A stretch of DNA of 64,000 nt from Hondaea fermentalgiana (Eukaryota; Sar; Bigyra; Thraustochytrida; Thraustochytriidae), in the NCBI GenBank assembly GCA_014084085.1, contig NPFB01000017.1, forward strand, positions 67,282-131,281. Direction: 5' to 3'. Below, in pieces: positions 58,961 through 64,000 of the stretch. Position 1 is the first letter of the stretch; each line of letters begins with the position of its first letter. The notes beneath the pieces were generated by a model that saw only the letters and a list, made by a program, of their open reading frames with translations, was not told the origin of the DNA and made no database searches. The position numbers were made by a program, and so were the translations under genes.

Positions 58961-58967
58961 TATAAAA
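58961..58967 (+). promoter_or_regulatory. Isolated TATA-like element
   Basis: TATAAAA on the plus strand with no large plus-strand gene downstream. A Kozak-like ATG lies 75 bases on. Confidence 0.3.
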
Positions 58968-59035
58968 TACAGAGTTAAATACGGGGAACTTTCTTTTGCG
59001 CGACGTGTGGGGAGGCCTCGAGACGAGGCTTTGCC

Positions 59036-59158
59036 ATGGGCGATTATAACATTGTAAAAGTAGAAAAAAGAGTTGAACTTGCTTGTAGTGTAGACATCAG
59101 AGAGGGGCGTTATACCTATAGTTTCTGGCTGCACTCGTGTTGGACTCTCCATGGATAG
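59036..59158 (+). CDS. Possible 40-codon small ORF
   Basis: Starts in a strong gccATGg context and encodes M-G-D-Y-N-I-V-K-V-E-K-R and so on, 40 residues. It lies just behind the TATA-like element at 58961. No similarity recognised; it could be a real peptide, a first exon, or chance. Confidence 0.15.
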   Translation: MGDYNIVKVEKRVELACSVDIREGRYTYSFWLHSCWTLHG

Positions 59159-59796
59159 ATGAATGAAGCCTATAGAACTCGGGAGGAAGAAACTTGCACT
59201 TGTTGATAACGCAAAAATATCGAGAGCTCTTGAACGAGTACATGAGACGTCTAGTAGACAGGAATGCGCGAGGACGACGCACGAATGATGGGCGTACAAA
59301 GCACCAATGCAGTATGCGTGCAAGAATTTTCTTTGGCAGGACGGATCACAAGTTTGGTTGGGTGACGACGCAAGGGGGCAAAAGAGAAACAGGGAAAAGG
59401 GAGAAAAAAGAAGAAGGTGGATAAAAAAAAAAAAGAGAGGAAGAAGGACTGCAAAGAAGCGGGAGTAAGTGACATCCGAATGAAGACATTACTCGAAAAA
59501 AGGCGGACAGTCTGCTGCTTTTGAAAAGAAGGTCCTTTCCAGATTTGTCTCCATCTTCATGCTCATTGTGAAAAGGTCGAACGAGGTAGGCAGGCGGCTT
59601 GGTCTTGGCGCCACACGCAGCCAGAAAGAAGCCAAGCGCAAAATACCGCGACGACAGAAAACAAGAAATCGAAGAAGAGGAGACAAAAGATGGCAGAGCA
59701 GTCCACCGATTCTTGAACAAAGCAGAGCAGATGAGTGGAGAAGGCGAGCGAACAAAAGAGCAATGACTGGGACTCAAAGCATTGTGGCGAGGTATT

Positions 59797-61110
59797 CTAG
59801 GTCTTGTGTCTTGACTTTGTGCGAAAGAGTCTGGAGGACTTGGATCGTGAACCCGTTGCAGACTTTTTCTGATGGCTAGCGGCATGAGCCGGAAAGTAAG
59901 AGAGAGGCTTGAGGAGGACGAGGCAGGCCGTCATGTTATCGGCACCAAGGCCCTGTGCAGCCTGGGGGGAATCACAAATGCACTCTTCGAAGACCTCCTC
60001 GAGAATGGTTGATACGGGCTGAACGCCCTTGGCCAGACGTTCAAAGACAAAGTCGACGGCGCGTTGATTGGTCATGACATCGTAGACGCCATCGCAAGCG
60101 ATAAAAAAGAACTCGTCTTCGTCAGTCAGCTCGAATACGCGAACGTCCGGCTCAGCGGTAATGATCTGATCAGCCGGATCAAGATCTTCGTTGACCTTGT
60201 ACTTGAGGTCGCCGATGCTACGTGATAAGTTGAGGTTGCCATTGACGCGACCGGCTTCGTTCACAAAGCCACCAGCGGCACGAATGCGCTTAAGTTCTCG
60301 GTCCTGCGAGGGTTTGTGATCTTGGGAAAGCGCGCGTGCTGTGCCGTTCGTGGACAGAATGGCCCGCGAGTCGCCAGCGTTGGCGACGAAAATGCGAGGG
60401 CCGTGCAGCAGACAAACAACCGCCGTGCAGCCAGCGTCCGTGTAGCGGGCGCCGACAGCAGCGCCGTCTTGCGCGGCGTTTCCCTCGCTGGCTTGCTCTT
60501 CATCCATGGACTTGAGCTTCATCATTTTCATGACGAGCTCGAGGGCCTCGGCCTTGGTGAGGCTGCCCTTTTGTTCGGCGGCATCCATCTTCTCCTTGAC
60601 GTCGGCCTGAATGCTTTCCCTGGAGGGCGGGTCCTTCGCGCTAGCCCCGGAGGCGCCCTCGTCATTGGCTTCGTCTTCGTCGTCCTGGTCGCTCGCATGG
60701 TTTTCGGCAGAGCTGGAGACAGCGTCGTCTTGATCGCGGAGTTTCGAAAGCTCCGAGGCATACGCCTCGCTGCGAAGCATGTTGTCCATTTGGTGAAAGA
60801 CCTCGGGGAGTGCGCGCTCAAAGTCGCCCTTTCGGAATGACTCGAGCTCAACGAGCTCCTCGGTGAGATGCTGTGCGCAAAAGGCGGCTACTTCTTTTCC
60901 GCCGTGGCCGTCAAAGACACCAAAGACGGATACAGGCTCGCCATCGACCTCGGCGATCCCGTGTTTGGTAATGTGCGCGTCTTCCATGGTCTTGCGCCAT
61001 CCTTGCATTTCGGAGACGGCAAAGGCGTGCTCGGCATCGCCTTCGATGTTCACATAAAGACCATCAAAGGACTCTTTGGTGGTCACCGGTTTGTCCAGGT
61101 ACGCGCCCAT
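59797..61110 (-). CDS. PP2C-family Ser/Thr phosphatase, PPM1G-like
   Basis: 437 residues. Starts M-G-A-Y-L-D-K-P, a likely N-myristoylation signal as in PPM1G. PP2C metal motifs are in place: M-Q-G-W-R-K-T-M-E-D-A-H, V-F-D-G-H-G-G (Asp67), A-N-A-G-D-S-R-A, D-H-K-P, S-R-S-I-G-D, A-C-D-G-V-Y-D-V and D-N-M-T. Between the D-G-H-G-G part and the rest of the catalytic domain lies a ~110-residue acidic/charged insert, the same place PPM1G carries its acidic box. By family, a Mn2+/Mg2+-dependent phosphatase of nuclear or cytosolic targets. The C-terminus is basic, with a possible nuclear signal. Confidence 0.92.
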   Translation of the reverse strand: MGAYLDKPVTTKESFDGLYVNIEGDAEHAFAVSEMQGWRKTMEDAHITKHGIAEVDGEPVSVFGVFDGHGGKEVAAFCAQHLTEELVELESFRKGDFERALPEVFHQMDNMLRSEAYASELSKLRDQDDAVSSSAENHASDQDDEDEANDEGASGASAKDPPSRESIQADVKEKMDAAEQKGSLTKAEALELVMKMMKLKSMDEEQASEGNAAQDGAAVGARYTDAGCTAVVCLLHGPRIFVANAGDSRAILSTNGTARALSQDHKPSQDRELKRIRAAGGFVNEAGRVNGNLNLSRSIGDLKYKVNEDLDPADQIITAEPDVRVFELTDEDEFFFIACDGVYDVMTNQRAVDFVFERLAKGVQPVSTILEEVFEECICDSPQAAQGLGADNMTACLVLLKPLSYFPAHAASHQKKSATGSRSKSSRLFRTKSRHKT

Positions 61111-61151
61111 GTTCTCGCCTGGGCAGCCTTCTCTTCAGCTCTCTCTTTTCC

Positions 61152-61183
61152 CCTTTCCTTTCCTTTCCTTTCCTTTCCTTTCT
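61152..61183. repeat. (CCTTT)n microsatellite upstream of PP2C
   Basis: Six CCTTT units 42-73 bases upstream of the PP2C ATG (AAAGG on its coding strand). Confidence 0.88.
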
Positions 61184-61542
61184 GCTACTGCTGATGTTGC
61201 TGACGTACTACGCGTGGAAGGAATGGAATGTACACGGTTGTTTGTATGTACGTATGTTAGTATGTATGTGCACGTGCGCGAGGCTTTGATGATGAACAAC
61301 ACGCGAACGACACGACACGACACGACACGGTGCGGCTCGTCTCGCGCCCAGACAAGCAGACAAACAGACAGACAGACACCGGCGACGGCCTCCGCTGCGC
61401 CCTCCCGCCTCGCCGCGCGCTCTTTTCTGGGTGCGGCGTCGACGGCGTCGCCCTCTGACGCCTCCGCCTTCGCGCTGCTCGATGACCGGAGCGAGCGCCG
61501 CGCCGCGCGCAGGGAGCCCGCGGGGGAGGGAGGGAGGGGGGG

Positions 61543-61642
61543 NNNNNNNNNNNNNNNNNNNNNNNNNNNNNNNNNNNNNNNNNNNNNNNNNNNNNNNNNN
61601 NNNNNNNNNNNNNNNNNNNNNNNNNNNNNNNNNNNNNNNNNN
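61543..61642. other. Assembly gap (100 N)
   Basis: 100 N preceded by a GGGAGGGAGGGGGGG tract. Confidence 0.98.
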
Positions 61643-62582
61643 GCGTCTGCTCGCTGCCGCCTGCCGTCGCGCGCGTGCTGCCGGCGGCCGCGTCGCGCGA
61701 GCGGGCTCAGACGTGCGAGCGTCTTCGGAATGGGGTTTGGCCGCCTCGCCGGAGCCCGCGCGCTACCGTTTGCGCTAGCCGCCGCCTAGGCCTCGCGCCC
61801 CCGCGCTTTCCCGCGCTAGCCGCGGTCTAGGGGGTCCTAGACACCTCTGCGCGAGGAGGCGACGGTGACGGGCGTTCGCCGCGGTTCTATGTCAAGGAAA
61901 AACTAGCGGTGAAGGAGGAGGACATGGAGGACATGGAGTTGGAGAAGATGGAGAAGGCGATGGAGATGGAGACGGAGGAGGAGGAGGAGGAGAAAGTGAG
62001 TGCGTCGTGGCGATAGAGTGGCCCGACGCCGTTAAAATAGTGAAAGGGTCCGGGCGCGGACTCACAGTCGAAGAGGAAGGGAGCAAAGGGAAATAAATCT
62101 TCATGTTGTGGGCAGTGGGTGCAGCAGGTAGTAGTATCAATCAATGCAACCAGCTGTGTGTATAAATGCAATGAGCTTGTATTGGTTCCAATACTATACC
62201 TCCTACGGAGCTATGCAAGCGCTGAATCGAGACAGACTGGGCCGAAGACGGCGAGGGAGGGCAGCTGCAGCAGCTGCAGCAGCGTGCGGACTCGGATCAC
62301 GACTCTCCTGGGACGAACCTGCAAGGCATTTTTAGAAAAAAGAAGGGAAAAGGGCGATAGATTGTGTATACGTATAATTCCAGCGTTGGGGCGCTGAAGG
62401 AAAAAGTCGAGTGAAAAACAAAAACGCAATGCTTACAGACTCCAACTACCGCGCCCGGACCGAGGAAGGAGAGGGGGCGGGGGTAAATGGGGCAAAAGGG
62501 TGAAATAAAACGAAAAGGGGTGAAAAGCCGGCGTCTAAGATACTCACTCACTCACTCACTGTCAATGAACTGATTTGTTGAT

Positions 62583-64000
62583 TCACTCGCTCTTCTTCTT
62601 CTTCTTCTTGGGTTTGTCGTCCTTCTTCTTCTTTTCTTTCTTCTCCTTCTTCTCCTTCTTGGCCTTCTTGGCGGACTTGGACGGGGTCTCGCCGTTGGCG
62701 TCATCTGCCTTTTTGCTCTTCTTGGTTTTCTTCTCCTTCTTCAGTTTGGGAGCCTCTTCCTCCTCGTCGTCCTCGTCCTCGCTGCTCTCGGGGGCGGCAG
62801 TGACCTCCTCGTCACTGTCCTCGTCCTCGTCGTCGGCAGCGCGCTTGCGTTTCTTGGGGGTGGCGGCGCTTCCGTTGGGGTTGGCGTCGTTGATGGCCTT
62901 GACAAGCGCGGCGGCCTCCTTGGCGGCCTCGCGCATGACGTCGAGGTTCTTCTTGGGCGTGGCGCCAGTGTCGTAAAAGGCGAGGCGCTCCTCGACCTGC
63001 TCCTTGAGCTTCTCGCCGTAGGCCGGGTTGGGTACCTCTGCGAAGTAGTCGATGCGCGCGGCGATGGCACACTTGTTGGCAAGGTAGCGGGAGATGCGGC
63101 CCTTGTTCTTGGCGCCGGCGCGGCCGATGAAGCTCGAGTGGAAGATGAGACCGTACTTGGGGGTGTTGCCCTTGGTCTTGAGCGCGCGGAAGAGCGCCTT
63201 CTCGGCGCCGAGGATCTGGATGGTGGATGCGGGGTACTTGGCAAGGTTTACGAGGCTGCCGGCATGCGAGATTAACCTGGCAGCCACCGGCTCGCCAATG
63301 AGCGCCGCCAGGTTGGGGGCGACAATGGACATCTTTTCGAGGAGGTAGGTGTGAAGCTCCTTGCGGTACTTGGCGAGCTCGACGACGCGGTCGGCGAACT
63401 GGCAGAGGTTGAGCATGTCGATGTCAGAGCAGTCAAAGCCCATCGAGGCACGCGCGGCGTCGAGGATCTGCTTGGAGATCTCCTCGTCCATGGTGATTTC
63501 GGTGAGGCCGTCGAGCTTGGAGTCGTCGAGGGTGCTGCGGGCGGTGATGAACTGCACGAGGCGGGCAAAGATGAAAGAGTCCGAGACAATCTTTTGGAGC
63601 TCGGGAAAGTGCCAAGAGTACCACTCCTTGACGCGCATGGCACAGGTGTTAATGTCCTTGTCCATTTGGTCAAGGAGGCAGATGCTCTGGATGATCATGT
63701 TGTCCTGACGGTTAACGTTGAACTTGACCTTGGCGCGCGAGTAACTGTGTCCGAGACCGAGCTGGGCCTTTTCGGAGGCGCCGCCGTCGAGCTGCTTGAC
63801 GTAGCGCGCCAGGTGGGTGCGCACGCCACGGAGGAGCTCCTGGACGGTCTCGTCGGCCTTGCAGGGGATGCCGGTTTCCTCGCGGATGGCCGAGGCCAGG
63901 TTGGGCGCGGTGACGCCGAGAACCATGCCCTCTTGCTTCATCTTTTTGGATTTGGGCATGTTGCTCGTGAGAAAGGTCGCGAGGTCCTCGGTCACGAGGT
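62583..64000 (-). CDS. NOP56: NOP56, box C/D snoRNP core protein (5' end off window)
   Basis: The frame runs off the right edge; about 470 C-terminal residues are visible and the N-terminal domain start is missing. [14 protein letters not shown] and [14 protein letters not shown] distinguish NOP56 from NOP58. The NOP domain shows [15 protein letters not shown] and [15 protein letters not shown]. The tail is an acidic block followed by a Lys-rich K-K-E/K-K-D end. It holds box C/D snoRNAs with NOP58, fibrillarin and SNU13 for 2'-O-methylation of rRNA in the nucleolus. Confidence 0.96.
   Translation of the reverse strand, partial: LVTEDLATFLTSNMPKSKKMKQEGMVLGVTAPNLASAIREETGIPCKADETVQELLRGVRTHLARYVKQLDGGASEKAQLGLGHSYSRAKVKFNVNRQDNMIIQSICLLDQMDKDINTCAMRVKEWYSWHFPELQKIVSDSFIFARLVQFITARSTLDDSKLDGLTEITMDEEISKQILDAARASMGFDCSDIDMLNLCQFADRVVELAKYRKELHTYLLEKMSIVAPNLAALIGEPVAARLISHAGSLVNLAKYPASTIQILGAEKALFRALKTKGNTPKYGLIFHSSFIGRAGAKNKGRISRYLANKCAIAARIDYFAEVPNPAYGEKLKEQVEERLAFYDTGATPKKNLDVMREAAKEAAALVKAINDANPNGSAATPKKRKRAADDEDEDSDEEVTAAPESSEDEDDEEEEAPKLKKEKKTKKSKKADDANGETPSKSAKKAKKEKKEKKEKKKKDDKPKKKKKKSE

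Larger units (their letters stand above)
58463..59796. other. Intergenic region
   Basis: Upstream of the EcsC-like gene (minus) and 3' of the PP2C gene (minus). The left half is GC-rich with GGCC-rich simple sequence near 58700-58730; the right half is AT-richer with an A-run at 59425-59436. Contains a plus-strand TATA-like element followed by a small ORF. Confidence 0.5.
61111..62582. other. Intergenic region with assembly gap
   Basis: Upstream of the PP2C gene and 3' of NOP56. Contains a gap, a GGAGGA/GATGGAGA purine tract near 61910-61995 and a CAGCTGCAGCAGCTG tract near 62261-62282. No gene supported. Confidence 0.5.

Overview
The window looks like nuclear DNA of an intron-poor, GC-rich, gene-dense single-celled eukaryote. 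A stramenopile of the thraustochytrid (labyrinthulid) type fits best. Reasons: long, mostly uninterrupted eukaryotic reading frames (NOP56, TAF12, UBE2S, UBR-type E3, SLC35 transporter, Slo-type K+ channel), secreted proteins with PT-rich linkers, a zinc-module protein of the 'WRKY19-like' kind common in stramenopiles, and many CAG/CTG, GCGT and CCAT microsatellites between genes. The organism call is inference. No bacterial operons, CRISPR arrays, rRNA or convincing tRNA genes are present. Two 100-N assembly gaps lie at 24060-24159 and 61543-61642.

Layout. 1-12.7 kb: an FHA/cyclic-nucleotide-domain protein with a C-terminal prenylation box (1006-4734), an RGS-domain protein (7901-8962), a UBE2S-type ubiquitin-conjugating enzyme whose start lies in a 21-nt first exon (9409-10650), and an SDR oxidoreductase (11676-12665). 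13.4-20.8 kb: a locus made by direct duplication of a divergent gene pair. The pair encodes membrane proteins sharing a Cys/Trp-rich ectodomain. One copy is a decayed pseudogene, one has a 2-bp frameshift in its tail, and two look intact. 21-24 kb: a RING-CH E3 and a PH-domain membrane protein. 24.1-27.8 kb: a partial mobile element encoding a piggyBac-like DDE transposase fused to a YqaJ-like PD-(D/E)XK nuclease domain, with palindromic repeats at its 5' end; the other end is lost in the first gap. 28-36 kb: a C2-C2-REEP/HVA22 fusion (with a 40-nt first exon) and a large BK-like K+ channel. 36-47.6 kb: an unknown coiled-coil protein, an O6-alkylguanine-DNA alkyltransferase, TAF12, a seven-module zinc protein, a nucleotide-sugar transporter and UFSP2. 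48-64 kb: a giant UBR-box N-recognin, an EcsC-like membrane protein, a PPM1G-like phosphatase and the 3' part of NOP56.

Functional threads: ubiquitin/UFM1 biology appears four times (UBE2S, RING-CH E3, UFSP2, UBR E3), and the last two are divergent across about 570 bp. Second-messenger signalling is also common (CNBD/FHA, RGS, C2, PH, K+ channel, PP2C). Most-interesting items: the transposase-nuclease fusion, the new Cys/Trp-rich domain family with its segmental duplication, and the two tiny start-codon exons. Residue positions were counted by hand from nucleotide coordinates and may be off by a few.
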